A stretch of 64,000 nucleotides of DNA from Actinomycetota bacterium (GTDB lineage Bacteria > Actinomycetota > Acidimicrobiia > Acidimicrobiales > JAJPHD01). The stretch is taken from the NCBI GenBank assembly GCA_021325455.1, contig JAJPHD010000014.1:85380-149379 (forward strand). The letters are read 5' to 3'. The translations under genes and the position numbers were made by a program. Every line of letters starts with the position of its first letter. The stretch's first letter is position 1. Positions 18,077-27,657 of this stretch are shown piece by piece. Below the pieces are notes generated by a model that was not told the DNA's origin, searched no databases, and saw nothing but the letters and a program-made list of their open reading frames with translations.

Positions 18077-19795
18077 ATGGACGGCTGGAACCTGGCCGAG
18101 GTCTACGAGGCGCTGGCCCGGGCCGAACCGGGCGCCCCGTGCCAGCGCCAGGGGGAGAGGGTCCTCTCCTGGGGGGAGACCGATGCCAGGGCCAACGGGT
18201 TGGCCTCCGACCTCCTCAGGGCGGGCCTCGGGCACCAGGCCAAGGTGGCCGCCTACCTCTACAACGGGCCAGAGTACCTGGAGACCTACCTGGCGGCGTT
18301 CAAGGCCGGGCTGGTACCGGTCAACACTAACTACCGCTACAGCGCCAGCGAGGTGGGCTATCTCCTCGACAACTCCGATGCCGAAGCGGTGGTCTTCCAC
18401 TCCTCGCTGGCCGGGGTGGTGGAGCAGGTTAGGGCGCGCCTGCCCAGGGTGCGGAGGTGGTACGCCGTGGAGGACGGCGGGAGGGTCCCGGGATGGGCGG
18501 TCCCCTACGAGGACGTGGTGGCCTCGGGCGGGCCCGGTGCATCGGTGCAGGGCCCGTGGGGGCGGTCCGGCGATGACCTCGTCCTCTTGTACACCGGGGG
18601 GACCACGGGCTTTCCCAAGGGGGTCATGTGGCGCCAGGACGACCTGTTCAACGTGCTGGGCGCCGGGGGGAACCCTGTCCTCGGCCTGCCTCCCTGCGCC
18701 ACCGTGGAGGAGGTGGCCAGGCGGCGGTCCTTCGCCGGGATCCCGCTGCTGCCTGCCTGCCCCCTCATGCACGGGACGGGGCTCTTCACGGCGCTGATCA
18801 ACTGGAACGGCGGGGGCTGTGTGGTGACCCTGGAGGGGCGGCGCTTCGATGCCTTCGAGCTGTGGGAGACGGTCGCCCGCTACCGGGTGAGCGCCGTGTC
18901 GATCGTGGGCGACGCCTTCGCCCGTCCCATGCTGGCCTGCCTGCAGGCCAATCCCGGGCGGTGGGACCTGTCGTGCCTGCTCCTGATCGTCTCCTCCGGG
19001 GTCATGTGGAGCCGGGAGACCAAGGCCGGGCTGATGGCGGCCCTTCCCCGCGTGGTCCTGTGGGACTCGCTGGGGTCCTCGGAGGGAGTCGGGCTGGCCG
19101 AGGCGACCGCGACCGGGGGCAGGGCGCAGGAGACAGCGACCTTCCGGGTGGGGGAGAGGGTGAAGGTGCTCGACGAGGCAGGCCGACCCGTTGCCCTGGG
19201 TTCGGCTGAGGTGGGCCTGGTGGCCATCTCGGGTTACATCCCGCTCGGCTACTACAAGGACCCGGCCAGGACGGCCCAGTCGTTCCGCACGGTGGAGGGG
19301 GTCCGGTACTCCATGCCCGGCGACTACGCCACCGTGGGCAGCGACGGGAACCTTCACCTCTTGGGGCGGGGCTCGGTGGTGATCAACACCGGAGGCGAAA
19401 AGGTCTTCCCCGAGGAGGTGGAGGAGGTCCTCAAGAGCCACCCGGCCGTGGCCGACGTCGTGTGCGTGGGGGTCCCTGACGAGAGGTTCGGCGAGGCTGT
19501 CTGCGCCGTGGTCGAGCTCTCGGGAGGAGGTGGCGAGCCGGGCGGAGGTGTGCCGGCCAGCGGACTGCCGGGCAGGCTTACCGCTTCCCGGGCCGACCCG
19601 ACCCTGGCTGCTTCCCGGGCCGACCCGGCCCTGGCTGCCGAGCTGGTGGAGCTCGTCCGCAGCCGGTTGGCCCACTACAAGGCCCCCCGTCGGGTCCTCG
19701 TGGTGCCATCCATCAGCCGCAGCCCGGCCGGCAAGGTCGATTACCCGGCCCTGGCCGCCCTGGCCCGAGCGGAGGGCGAGGCGCCGCGGCTCTGA
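18077..19795 (+). CDS. Acyl-CoA synthetase / AMP-dependent ligase (FadD-like)
   Basis: 572-residue cytoplasmic adenylate-forming enzyme that would activate a carboxylic acid with ATP and CoA. The AMP-binding motif YTGGTTGFPKG lies near 171-181; SLGSSEGVG is the adenine-binding loop. The hinge and C-terminal domain follow (GDYATVGSDGNLHLLGR, then NTGGEKVFPEEVEE), with the likely catalytic Lys near 552 in RSPAGKVDY. ATG at 18077 has GGGAGG 6 nt upstream, and TACCAT at 18040-18045 could be the -10. The C-terminal domain carries an Ala/Gly/Pro-rich insertion containing a 27-bp tandem duplication (19583-19636). Acyl substrate not predictable. Confidence 0.85.
   Translation: MDGWNLAEVYEALARAEPGAPCQRQGERVLSWGETDARANGLASDLLRAGLGHQAKVAAYLYNGPEYLETYLAAFKAGLVPVNTNYRYSASEVGYLLDNSDAEAVVFHSSLAGVVEQVRARLPRVRRWYAVEDGGRVPGWAVPYEDVVASGGPGASVQGPWGRSGDDLVLLYTGGTTGFPKGVMWRQDDLFNVLGAGGNPVLGLPPCATVEEVARRRSFAGIPLLPACPLMHGTGLFTALINWNGGGCVVTLEGRRFDAFELWETVARYRVSAVSIVGDAFARPMLACLQANPGRWDLSCLLLIVSSGVMWSRETKAGLMAALPRVVLWDSLGSSEGVGLAEATATGGRAQETATFRVGERVKVLDEAGRPVALGSAEVGLVAISGYIPLGYYKDPARTAQSFRTVEGVRYSMPGDYATVGSDGNLHLLGRGSVVINTGGEKVFPEEVEEVLKSHPAVADVVCVGVPDERFGEAVCAVVELSGGGGEPGGGVPASGLPGRLTASRADPTLAASRADPALAAELVELVRSRLAHYKAPRRVLVVPSISRSPAGKVDYPALAALARAEGEAPRL
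19583..19636 (+). repeat. In-frame 27-bp tandem duplication
   Basis: Two adjacent 27-bp copies differing at one base encode ASRADPTLA then ASRADPALA inside the acyl-CoA ligase gene. Confidence 0.85.
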
Positions 19796-19876
19796 GCGGG
19801 GAGCCACCCCGGCCGTGGCTGGCCGGAAGAGGCCGGCGCTGGCACGCCCGGGCTCGGCCCCCCAGCGCGACGGCGC

Positions 19877-19882
19877 TACCGT
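19877..19882 (+). promoter_or_regulatory. -10 element (TACCGT) of gene 19892
   Basis: TACCGT ends 9 nt before the ATG at 19892, with no Shine-Dalgarno. Leaderless arrangement. Confidence 0.5.
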
Positions 19883-19891
19883 CGGTTCGGC

Positions 19892-20737
19892 ATGGTTGGC
19901 ACGATTGTTGCAGCCGTGGTGGCAGTGCTCGCCCTGGTGGGGGTGATCTTGCTGGCCATCGGCCTGGGCCGGGTCCGCCGGGGCTTGGGTGGGCGCCTGG
20001 CCCAGGCCAGCGCCGACCTCGACGGATGCATGGCAGCCCGCAGGGAGGCCGAGCAGGCCGCTGCCGAGGCCAGGGACCGGGCTGCAGAGGCGACAGAGAG
20101 GGCTCGGGCCAGCGAGGAAAGGGTTGCCCTGGCGGAGGGGCGGGAGCGGGGGGTCGGCCGGGCCCTTTGGGCCCTGGAGGGGCGACGGCGGGCAAGGGAG
20201 TGGGAGGGGGTGGCTGGGCCCGTCGGGGCCTCGGCTCCCCAACCGGGGCCGGGGGAGCTGGCTGACCTCACTAACGCCCTCCGTCTGGAGCTGGACATGA
20301 TCCGGGAGGAGGTGGGCACCCCTGGCACGCTGGCGGCCCCTGCCCCGCCGCCTCGGGCTGGCGGGTCAACGGGGTCACCGGCCAATGGGCCGTCGGGTTC
20401 GCCGGCTCTTTTGGCCGGGCTCCTGGTGGTGACCGAGCTCATGCACTCCTTCGCCCGCCGCTGCGAGTCCCTGGAGGTGTCGGTGGGGATGGCAGGGTCG
20501 GCGGTCCTGGTGACGCTGGTCGGTGAGGACTGGATGGAGCTGGGAGGGGTACCCACCGGCGTGCCGGGGCCGGACCCCGGCTTGGTCGACGCCCTCTCAG
20601 ATGCAGCCCGGGCCGTCGGGTCTGAGCTTCAGGTGGACCCCGTCAAGGCCGGAAGCATCAGGGCGACCTGGCGCCTGCCCTTGGGGGCGCCCACGACGGC
20701 CGTGCCCGTCGGCCCTGGCGCCCCGCTCCGCACCTAG
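19892..20737 (+). CDS. Hypothetical single-pass membrane protein with coiled coil
   Basis: 281 residues, not recognised. One N-terminal transmembrane helix (residues ~3-28, Val/Ala/Leu-rich) is followed by a basic segment and an Ala/Glu/Arg heptad-like stretch to ~90, so a membrane-anchored coiled coil with the rest in the cytoplasm is likely. After a Gly/Pro/Ser linker comes a ~110-residue C-terminal domain (LLVVTELMHSFARRCESLEV ... GSAVLVTLVGEDW ... ATWRLPLG) whose strand-helix pattern resembles histidine-kinase-type ATPase folds, but no N, G1 or G2 box is present, so I give no function. Its stop overlaps the thiD stop by 4 bp, tail to tail. Confidence 0.6.
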   Translation: MVGTIVAAVVAVLALVGVILLAIGLGRVRRGLGGRLAQASADLDGCMAARREAEQAAAEARDRAAEATERARASEERVALAEGRERGVGRALWALEGRRRAREWEGVAGPVGASAPQPGPGELADLTNALRLELDMIREEVGTPGTLAAPAPPPRAGGSTGSPANGPSGSPALLAGLLVVTELMHSFARRCESLEVSVGMAGSAVLVTLVGEDWMELGGVPTGVPGPDPGLVDALSDAARAVGSELQVDPVKAGSIRATWRLPLGAPTTAVPVGPGAPLRT

Positions 20738-21588
20738 GTCAGGGGGCCTGTTTCAGCTGGCCCCCCGTGCTCGGCTGCCCAGCCGAAGTGGTCAAGGGGC
20801 CCGTGGCCGCCACCCAGGGTCCAGCGGCTTGCCCGGACCAGCGCCCCGGCGACGAAGTCCTTGGCCCTCTGCAGTGCTGGCAACGGTTCCAAGCCCAGGG
20901 CCATCCATGCGGCCGTAGCCGCCGACAGGGTGCAGCCGGTGCCGTGGACGTTGCGGGTGTCCACCCACGCAGAGCGCAGGTGGTGCAGCCCCTGGCCGTC
21001 GAAGACCACGTCAATGGCCTCGGCACCGGGCAGGTGGCCGCCCTTCACGACCACCAGGCCGGCCCCCGTTTCGTGCAGCTGACGGGCCGCCTTGGCCATG
21101 TCGTCCAGGTCAGCCAGGTCCCTCCCCACCAACAGGGATGCCTCCCTCAGGTTGGGGGTGACAACGGTGGCATAGGGGAAGAGGGAATCGAGGTAGGCAC
21201 GCTCGGCCTCGCTGTCCAGCAACCGGGAGCCCGTCGAGGAGACCATCACCGGGTCGACGACCAGGGGCGGGAGCTCACCGCGCCGGGCCCTGCCCGCCAC
21301 CACCGCCATGGTGCTGGCCGTGGCCAGCATCCCCGTCTTGGCGGCTGCGGGGCGCAAGTCGTCCATCACAGCCGCAATCTGAGCCTCAACCATAGGTGGA
21401 GGTATGACGTGGACGGCTTGGACACCGACGGTGTTCTGCGCGGTCACGGCCGTCACGGCGGAGGTGCCGAAGACGCCCAGGGCCGCGAAGGTCTTGAGAT
21501 CGGCTTGCAGGCCGGCGCCAGCCCCGGAGTCCGATCCGGCAATGGTGAGGGCCACGGGAGGGGACAGGGCCTGGCCGGGGCCCGACAC
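20734..21588 (-). CDS. thiD: Hydroxymethylpyrimidine/phosphomethylpyrimidine kinase
   Basis: Phosphorylates HMP and then HMP-P for thiamine biosynthesis. About 284 residues, the usual ThiD length. PfkB/ribokinase-type motifs: [23 protein letters not shown] at the start (written here only in part: [17 protein letters not shown]), the [12 protein letters not shown] segment, [10 protein letters not shown], and the C-terminal anion-hole loop [15 protein letters not shown] at 21588 is chosen because GGAGG lies 6 nt upstream; the long in-frame Trp/Pro-rich extension before it looks non-coding. Last gene of the thi operon, 67 nt after thiG. Confidence 0.9.
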   Translation of the reverse strand: MSGPGQALSPPVALTIAGSDSGAGAGLQADLKTFAALGVFGTSAVTAVTAQNTVGVQAVHVIPPPMVEAQIAAVMDDLRPAAAKTGMLATASTMAVVAGRARRGELPPLVVDPVMVSSTGSRLLDSEAERAYLDSLFPYATVVTPNLREASLLVGRDLADLDDMAKAARQLHETGAGLVVVKGGHLPGAEAIDVVFDGQGLHHLRSAWVDTRNVHGTGCTLSAATAAWMALGLEPLPALQRAKDFVAGALVRASRWTLGGGHGPLDHFGWAAEHGGPAETGPLT

Positions 21589-21655
21589 GCTCACCCTCCA
21601 CCCCGGTGGCCAGGGCGGCCGACCCGGGGGTCGGTGCCCCTCGCCGGGGAGGCGC

Positions 21656-22730
<1,075 letters not shown>

Positions 22731-22734
<4 letters not shown>

Positions 22735-24137
22735 CGCTGCTCCCGGGCCAGCTGGGACGGCCCCGAACCCTCGAGCGCCGGCTCGAACCGGTCCGGCGAG
22801 AAGGGGGCGATGACCTGAGGGACGCCGTCGCCGGCCAGCACCGACGCAAGGGAGTCAGCGGTGACGGGAGTGAGGAGGATCCCATTGCGGTAATGGCCCG
22901 TGGCCACTACCAGGCCGGGAAGAGCGGATGGCCCGATGATAGGGGCGTTGTCCGGTGAGCCGGGGCGGAGGCCGGCCCACGTCTCGGCCAGCTCCAGCTC
23001 GTCCAGCGCTGGCATCAGGGCCCGGGCGTCTCGCAGCAGGTCGGCGACAGCTCCTGCCCTCACGGTGACGTCAAAGCCTTGCTCCTCCACAGTGGCACCG
23101 ACGACCACTGTCCCGTCGGCCCGGGGGACCAGGTAGAGATGGTTGCCGGCGACCAGGCCCCGGAGGTTCCGACCGAGGAGAGGCGCTTGGGCTGGGCCCT
23201 TGAGGCGGAGTATCTGGCCCTTGACCGGTCGCACAGGGGGGAGGGCTCCGTCGGGCAGTCCGGCGATCTGGCCCGTCCAGCAACCGGCAGCCAGGACCAC
23301 CGTCCCGGTGCTGAGGTGCTCTCCCGTGGCCAGGGCCACTCCCGCCACCCGGCCCGCATCGACGAGGACGGTGGTCACCCGGTCCCGGACGAGGCGAACG
23401 CCGGCCCTCTCGACCGCCACCTCCAACGCCTGGGCCAGCAGGCGGTTGTGGACTTGATGGTCACCGGGCGCGAGCAGACCCCCTCTTATCCCTGGGGCCA
23501 GGAAGGGCTCCAGGGAACGGCACTCACGGCTGCTCAGCAGCTGGGGATCGAGGCCCAGGGACAGCTGGTAGCGGTACAGGTCCTCCAGCAGGGCCCGGTC
23601 TCCACCGTCCATGGCGACTGCCAGGGTCCCGCAGGGGCGGTATCCCACCTGCCGGCCGCTCGCCTCCTCGAGCGATGCGGCAAAGGAGGGCCAGGCGGCA
23701 GCCGATGAGAGGTTCAGCCGGAGCAGGGCCTCCTCGCCGTAATGGACCTCGGTGACCGGGGCGAGCATGCCGGCCGCAGCCCAGGTGGCTCCTCGCGCTG
23801 GTGCCGGGTCGACGACGGTCACCTCGAGGCCCCGGCCGGCGCTGCGCCAGGCCACGGACAGCCCGATGACACCCCCGCCGACGACCACCACGTCAGGGAG
23901 CCGGGACGCCGGGGACGGGGCCGACGTCCGCAGGCCTGTCTCGGCTCCCGGACCAGGGGCCTCGGAGCGAGGGGGGGCGCCATCAGGAGCAAGGGGGGCG
24001 GCCTCAGGAGCCAGGGGGGCGGCCTCAGGTGCAAGGGAGGCGCCCCGCTCCAGGCCGTGGCGGCCGCCACCCGCCGGCCCGGTTGGCGCGGCACCCCGGG
24101 CTGCAGCGCTGCCTGTCTCGTAGTTCGGCTCCGTCAT
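22731..24137 (-). CDS. thiO: Glycine oxidase ThiO
   Basis: FAD-dependent DAO-family enzyme that oxidises glycine to the imine used by ThiG. 468 residues; family members are usually ~370-400, and the excess is an ~80-residue N-terminal extension rich in Ala, Pro and Gly with three copies of a 7-residue unit (LAPEAAP-type). The Rossmann motif [12 protein letters not shown] follows at ~84-94, and the C-terminal [14 protein letters not shown] and [11 protein letters not shown] motifs are present. ATG at 24137 has GGGAG 5 nt upstream; that site can pair in a hairpin downstream of the TPP riboswitch. First gene of thiO-thiS-thiG-thiD. Confidence 0.9.
23973..24035 (-). repeat. Three in-frame 21-bp tandem repeats in thiO
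   Basis: Three consecutive 21-bp units (23973-23993, 23994-24014, 24015-24035) encode [14 protein letters not shown] and LAPDGAP in the N-terminal extension of ThiO. Confidence 0.85.
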
Positions 24138-24143
24138 CGCCAC

Positions 24144-24162
24144 TCCCGTGTCATGCCCGGGA
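24144..24162 (-). promoter_or_regulatory. Hairpin masking the thiO ribosome-binding site
   Basis: On the minus strand TCCCG (24162-24158) can pair with CGGGA (24148-24144), which contains the thiO Shine-Dalgarno GGGAG; the loop is 9 nt. Likely expression platform of the TPP riboswitch, giving translational control. The pairing is seen; the switching is inferred. Confidence 0.5.
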
Positions 24163-24181
24163 AGGCGAGGAGGCCAACGTG

Positions 24182-24269
24182 TCTCCCTGATCCGGCATTA
24201 CCCGGCAGGTCCAACGGTCGGGGACTCGTCAGCCCACCCTCTCAGCCTGGTGGTACCAGGCTCCCGTGC
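24182..24269 (-). ncRNA. TPP riboswitch (THI element)
   Basis: On the minus strand the conserved THI-box parts occur in order: GGGAGCCTGG, GCTGAGAGGGTGGGC, then ACCGTTGGACCTG, CCGGGTAATGCCGG and ATCAGGGAG. The first and last segments pair to close the aptamer. It ends ~45 nt before the thiO start and a TATCCT -10 lies just upstream, so transcription would start at the aptamer's 5' end. TPP binding should lower expression of thiO-thiS-thiG-thiD. Confidence 0.9.
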
Positions 24270-24276
24270 AGAGCCC

Positions 24277-24282
24277 AGGATA
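24277..24282 (-). promoter_or_regulatory. -10 element (TATCCT) of the thi operon
   Basis: TATCCT on the minus strand lies ~7 nt before the 5' end of the TPP aptamer. No clear -35 is seen. Confidence 0.45.
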
Positions 24283-24469
24283 CCTGGGGACGGGGTGCTG
24301 GCCGGCGGCCAGGGGCCCTGTGGGCCCGGGCGATTGGTGCCGGCGCCGGGCTGTGGGTGGGCCCCGGCGCGGTTGGACGGGTCCCGGGGCTTTGGGCGGG
24401 TCCCGGGGCGCCTTTGGGTGACCCGGGTCCGGTGGGGCCCGCCGCCGCTGGGGCACGGGGCGCGGGGAG

Positions 24470-24659
24470 CGTGGGGAGCGACCGGTACACGCCCCTGGCC
24501 GCCCCTTCCCACTGACCGGTCCGGAGCAGGCGAACGACGACCCTCTGCGATACTCCCGCCTCACGGACCTGACGGGAGGTCCAGGAGGCCGAGCTGGCGG
24601 CGTTGGAGGTTGACGAGCCGGTCGGGGAGGGTATCTTGGATGGCATGGTGCATTTTCAT
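24470..24659 (-). pseudogene. Frameshifted AbiEi-like antitoxin N-terminal remnant
   Basis: One frame reads MKMHHAIQDTLPDRLVNLQ then RRQLGLL and hits a stop. The next frame continues TSRQVREAGVSQRVVVRLLR then TGQWEGAARGVYRSLPT. Joined across a one-base shift near 24565, these resemble the N-terminal winged-helix domain of AbiEi-type antitoxins and related proteins (RQLGLLT..Q...AG.S...V...L..G.W....RGVYR). Beyond RGVYR the frame becomes Pro/Gly low-complexity sequence, so the catalytic part is gone. I read it as a decayed gene; homology is by pattern recognition only. Confidence 0.5.
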
Positions 24660-24702
24660 GCTATCACATGCTGGCAAGGGTTTCCCCAGGCCAGGGACTC
24701 AG

Positions 24703-24757
24703 CCCATCCGCGCGTGGTTGCTGCCCAGTTTGGGGGGTCAACCACGCGCGGAATGGG
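24703..24757. repeat. Long inverted repeat with 18-nt loop
   Basis: Arms 24703-24720 and 24739-24757 are complementary over 18 bp with a single extra A in the right arm; the core is CGCGCGTGGTTG. No gene ends immediately next to it and there is no U-tract. It could be a terminator for the decayed gene region, a regulator-binding palindrome or a small mobile-element remnant. Confidence 0.6.
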
Positions 24758-24826
24758 CCAGGGACCATGCAGCCCTCGGGTCCCACGAGAGCCAGGCCCA
24801 TCCTGGGACCGGCCGCCCCCAGCACC

Positions 24827-24891
24827 GGGCCCGCTCAGCAGGGGACCACCCCCCAGCAGGGGCCCGCTCAGCAGGGGACCACCCCCCAGCA
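24827..24891. repeat. 33-bp tandem repeat
   Basis: Two near-identical copies at a 33-bp period (CCCGCTCAGCAGGGGACCAC core) with partial copies on each side, in the non-coding spacer. Confidence 0.75.
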
Positions 24892-24964
24892 CCGGGCCCG
24901 CCAGCGGCCCCAGGCGATCCCTGAGGGCCGGCCGTCGAGGACCAGCCGCCCCTACCCCCGGCTC

Positions 24965-25375
24965 TCAGCCCTGGCGCGTAGGCCCGATCCGGTCCAGGCT
25001 GATGCGCACCAGCACCCGCCGCTGCGCCTCCATCGCGGCACGGAACTCGGCCCAGTCCTCGTGCTCGCCGGCAGCCTGCCTGTACAGGTCCACCAGGCCC
25101 TCCATGGCGTCGGGGAGACCCAGGATGTCCGCTCGTCCCTCTACCTGGATCCACTCCCCGAAGAAACCGTCCGGGAGCATGCAGAGCGCCGCCCAACCAC
25201 GCCTTCGCACGTGGGCCACCTTGTAGGCCGTCTCCCTGGTGCTGACCACCGCCCGGCCCTCGCCATCCACCCCGGCCATGACCGGCGAGGCCTGGGGCAG
25301 GCCGTCGCCCCGGAGCGTTATCAGTACTCCCCGGTGATGCTGGCGGAGGAAGTCGCGGGCGGACTCGGCGTCCAT
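24965..25375 (-). CDS. PPOX-class F420-dependent oxidoreductase-like protein
   Basis: 136-residue split-barrel flavin/deazaflavin-binding protein of the pyridoxamine-phosphate-oxidase class. Typical segments: RGVLITLRGDGLPQASPV, AVVSTRETAYKVAHVRRRG, WIQVEGRADIL and a C-terminal RVLVRISLDRIGPT. In actinomycetes this branch commonly uses F420, and fbiC lies 3.3 kb away. Substrate unknown. ATG at 25375 has TAGCCT 9 nt upstream, so the mRNA is probably leaderless. It may be monocistronic, divergent from the acyl-CoA ligase gene. Confidence 0.8.
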   Translation of the reverse strand: MDAESARDFLRQHHRGVLITLRGDGLPQASPVMAGVDGEGRAVVSTRETAYKVAHVRRRGWAALCMLPDGFFGEWIQVEGRADILGLPDAMEGLVDLYRQAAGEHEDWAEFRAAMEAQRRVLVRISLDRIGPTRQG

Positions 25376-25384
25376 GGGTCGCCA

Positions 25385-25390
25385 AGGCTA
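25385..25390 (-). promoter_or_regulatory. -10 element (TAGCCT) of the PPOX gene
   Basis: TAGCCT on the minus strand ends 9 nt before the ATG at 25375. The same bases overlap TAGCTT on the plus strand, so the site could fire both ways. Confidence 0.5.
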
Positions 25391-25475
25391 GCTTGGCTTG
25401 AGGCTGGGGTCACTGTCCGCGAGGGCGCCTCCCGGGCAGCCCCCACAGCCGGTAGTGAGCCCACAAGGAGGTCCC

Positions 25476-27218
25476 ATGCGCAGCACCATGCAGGATGGCC
25501 CGCTCACGATCGCCGGGATCCTCCGCCACGGCATGGCCGTCTTCCCCGACAGCGAGGTGTTGACCTTCGAGGGGCCAGGCGAAGCCGGGCCCGGCAGCCC
25601 GGGAAGGGCGCCGGGCACCCCGGGGACGGCGCCGAGCGCCCCGCTGAGCTCGCCGGGCACCCCGGGGACGGCGCCGAGCGCCCCGGGCAACACGAGGAGG
25701 GCGACCTTCACCGAGGTGGGGGAGAGGGCGGGACGCCTGGCCACCGCATTAGCCGGACTGGGTGTGGGGCCAGGAGACCGGGTGGGGACGTTCTGCTTCA
25801 ATCACCAGGAGCACCAGGAGGCCTACCTGGGCATCCCCGCCATGGGCGCCGTGCTGCACACCCTCAACATCCGGCTCTTCCCCGAGCAGCTGGCCTACAT
25901 AATCAACCACGCCGCTGATCGCGTGGTGCTGGTGGACGCCCTGGTCGCCCCCCTCCTCGCCCGGGTCATCGGGGAGTGCAAGTCAGTGGAGCACCTGGTC
26001 GTCATCGGGGCCGGGGATGCCGGAGAAACCTTCCGCCAGGGCGGCTTCACCGGGCCGGTCACCGCCTACGAGGACCTCCTCGCTGGCGCCGACCCGGCCT
26101 ACCCCTGGCCGGACCTCGACGAGAGGGATGCCGCCGCCATGTGCTACACCAGCGGCACCACGGGGAACCCCAAGGGCGTCGTGTACAGCCACCGCTCCAC
26201 CTGGCTGCATGCCCTCATGGGCACCTCCTCGACCACCCTCGGCATAGGCGAGGCGGACAGGGTGCTGACCATCGTGCCCATGTTCCACGCCAACGCCTGG
26301 GGCACGCCCTATGCAGCGTGGATGGCCGGCGCCGACCTCATCATGCCCCAGCGGTTCCTGCAGGCCGAGCCCCTGGCCACCATCATCGCCACCCTGCGCC
26401 CCACCCTGTCGGCTGGAGTGCCCAGCATCTGGAACGACCTCCTGCGCTACGGGGAGGACCACGACGTGGACCTGTCATCCCTGCGCCTGGTCACCGGAGG
26501 GGGATCAGCCGTGCCCCGCAGCCTCATAGAGCAGTTCAAGGAGCGGTTCGGGATCACCATGATCCAGGGGTGGGGGATGACCGAGACCAGCCCGGTGTGC
26601 GCCGTGGCCTGGCCGTCGAAGCACACCAGCCCCGAGCGCCGGATCGACGACCAGGTCAAGGCGGGCCGGGTGATCCCGGGGGTGGAGGTACGGGTGGTGG
26701 GCCCGGGAGACGAGGTGCTCCCTGCCGACGGCCGGTCGGTGGGGGAGTTCGAGGTCCGGGGGCCGTGGATCACCGGCTCCTACTACGGAGAGGACGACCC
26801 GAGCCGCTTCCACGACGGCTGGCTGCGGACCGGGGACGTGGGCACCCTCGACCGGCAGGGCTACATGCAGATAACCGACCGCAGCAAGGACGTCATCAAG
26901 TCCGGTGGTGAGTGGATCTCCTCGGTCGACCTGGAGAACGCCATCATGGCCCATCCCGCCGTGTTCGAAGCGGCCGTCATCGGCGTGCCCGACGAGCGCT
27001 GGGAGGAGCGCCCCCTGGCCTGCGTCGTGCTGCACGAGGGCCAACACGTCACCCCCGACGAGCTGCGCCAGTTCCTCGCCGATCGGGTGGCCAAATGGTG
27101 GCTGCCCGAACGCTGGGCCTTCCTGCCCGAGGTGCCCAAGACGAGCGTGGGGAAGTTCGACAAGAAGGTGCTGCGCGCTGGCTACGCGGAGGGCCGTCTG
27201 GAGGTGTCCGGCCCCTAG
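25476..27218 (+). CDS. Long-chain fatty-acid--CoA ligase
   Basis: 580-residue adenylate-forming enzyme. AMP-binding motif [11 protein letters not shown] near 224-234; [11 protein letters not shown] is the family A5-type motif; [17 protein letters not shown] and [13 protein letters not shown] form the hinge; the catalytic Lys is in [10 protein letters not shown] near 555-560. It resembles medium/long-chain ligases of the FadD/AlkK group. ATG at 25476 has AAGGAGG 4 nt upstream. Residues ~31-72 are a Pro/Gly/Ala-rich insertion made of a duplicated unit ([11 protein letters not shown]) in a region normally short in this family; it probably loops out of the N-terminal domain. Confidence 0.88.
   Translation: MRSTMQDGPLTIAGILRHGMAVFPDSEVLTFEGPGEAGPGSPGRAPGTPGTAPSAPLSSPGTPGTAPSAPGNTRRATFTEVGERAGRLATALAGLGVGPGDRVGTFCFNHQEHQEAYLGIPAMGAVLHTLNIRLFPEQLAYIINHAADRVVLVDALVAPLLARVIGECKSVEHLVVIGAGDAGETFRQGGFTGPVTAYEDLLAGADPAYPWPDLDERDAAAMCYTSGTTGNPKGVVYSHRSTWLHALMGTSSTTLGIGEADRVLTIVPMFHANAWGTPYAAWMAGADLIMPQRFLQAEPLATIIATLRPTLSAGVPSIWNDLLRYGEDHDVDLSSLRLVTGGGSAVPRSLIEQFKERFGITMIQGWGMTETSPVCAVAWPSKHTSPERRIDDQVKAGRVIPGVEVRVVGPGDEVLPADGRSVGEFEVRGPWITGSYYGEDDPSRFHDGWLRTGDVGTLDRQGYMQITDRSKDVIKSGGEWISSVDLENAIMAHPAVFEAAVIGVPDERWEERPLACVVLHEGQHVTPDELRQFLADRVAKWWLPERWAFLPEVPKTSVGKFDKKVLRAGYAEGRLEVSGP
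25610..25685 (+). repeat. In-frame 42-bp direct repeat in acyl-CoA ligase gene
   Basis: A ~34-bp element is repeated with a 42-bp period (starts 25610 and 25652), encoding [11 protein letters not shown] twice. Confidence 0.8.
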
Positions 27219-27277
27219 GCCTAGCCGTGGAGCCGTCGGCCTCGGGCTGGTACGAGCGGAGGGCCGGTGCCTCATCC

Positions 27278-27356
27278 CCGGCACCGCCACCCGCCCCCGG
27301 CACCGCCACCCGCCCCCCGGCACCGCCACCCGCCCCCCGGCACCGCCACCCGCCGC
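27278..27356. repeat. Minisatellite, four ~20-bp units
   Basis: Four head-to-tail units of 19-20 bp (CCGGCACCGCCACCCGCCCC) in the gap after the acyl-CoA ligase gene. No spacers, so not CRISPR. Confidence 0.85.
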
Positions 27357-27444
27357 CCGGCGGCCCCATCCTTGCCGGCGCCGGGGGACCGGGGGAGGGC
27401 GGCGGCCTGGCGGGCTGGTGTGCGCCCGGGCAGACTGGCCCGGC

Positions 27445-27657
27445 GTGGCGGGCGACATCGAAGAGATCCGGGAGAGGCTGGAGGCCATAGCCGAGGAGCT
27501 GGCCGATCTGGCCATGGACCGGCTCCGTGAGGCGGTGAGCGCCGAGGGGGACGAGCCTTCCCGGGCTGCCCAGGAGGAGGAGCGCCGGCTGACCAGGGCG
27601 AGGAGGGCGGTGGAGAAGGCCGTCGCCACCCTCGCCAGGCAGGGTGGAGCCAGCTAG
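27445..27657 (+). CDS. Hypothetical small helical protein
   Basis: 70 residues from a GTG at 27445, not recognised. Almost entirely charged helix (IEEIRERLEAIAEELADLAM ... EERRLTRARRAVEKAVATLA) with coiled-coil character; no Cys, membrane segment or signal. The coding character begins sharply at this GTG after non-coding repeat sequence. Its stop overlaps the end of the LOG-family gene on the other strand by 4 bp. Confidence 0.5.
   Translation: MAGDIEEIRERLEAIAEELADLAMDRLREAVSAEGDEPSRAAQEEERRLTRARRAVEKAVATLARQGGAS

Larger units (their letters stand above)
24138..24964. other. Spacer between thi operon and PPOX gene
   Basis: About 830 bp without an intact gene. It holds, in order, the ribosome-site hairpin, the TPP riboswitch and its -10 element, a Gly/Pro-biased low-complexity stretch (24300-24470), a frameshifted AbiEi-like remnant, an 18-bp inverted repeat and a 33-bp tandem repeat. 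Open frames here are compositionally biased and I do not call them genes. Confidence 0.6.

Noticed and set aside
17825..20242. Long minus-strand open frame
   Set aside because: Low-complexity Pro/Arg/Gly/His translation antisense to the acyl-CoA ligase gene.
24656..24892. Small minus-strand gene rich in GGGPLLSGP
   Set aside because: It is just a translation of the 33-bp tandem repeat.
27278..27356. CRISPR array
   Set aside because: Units are contiguous with no unique spacers; this is a minisatellite.
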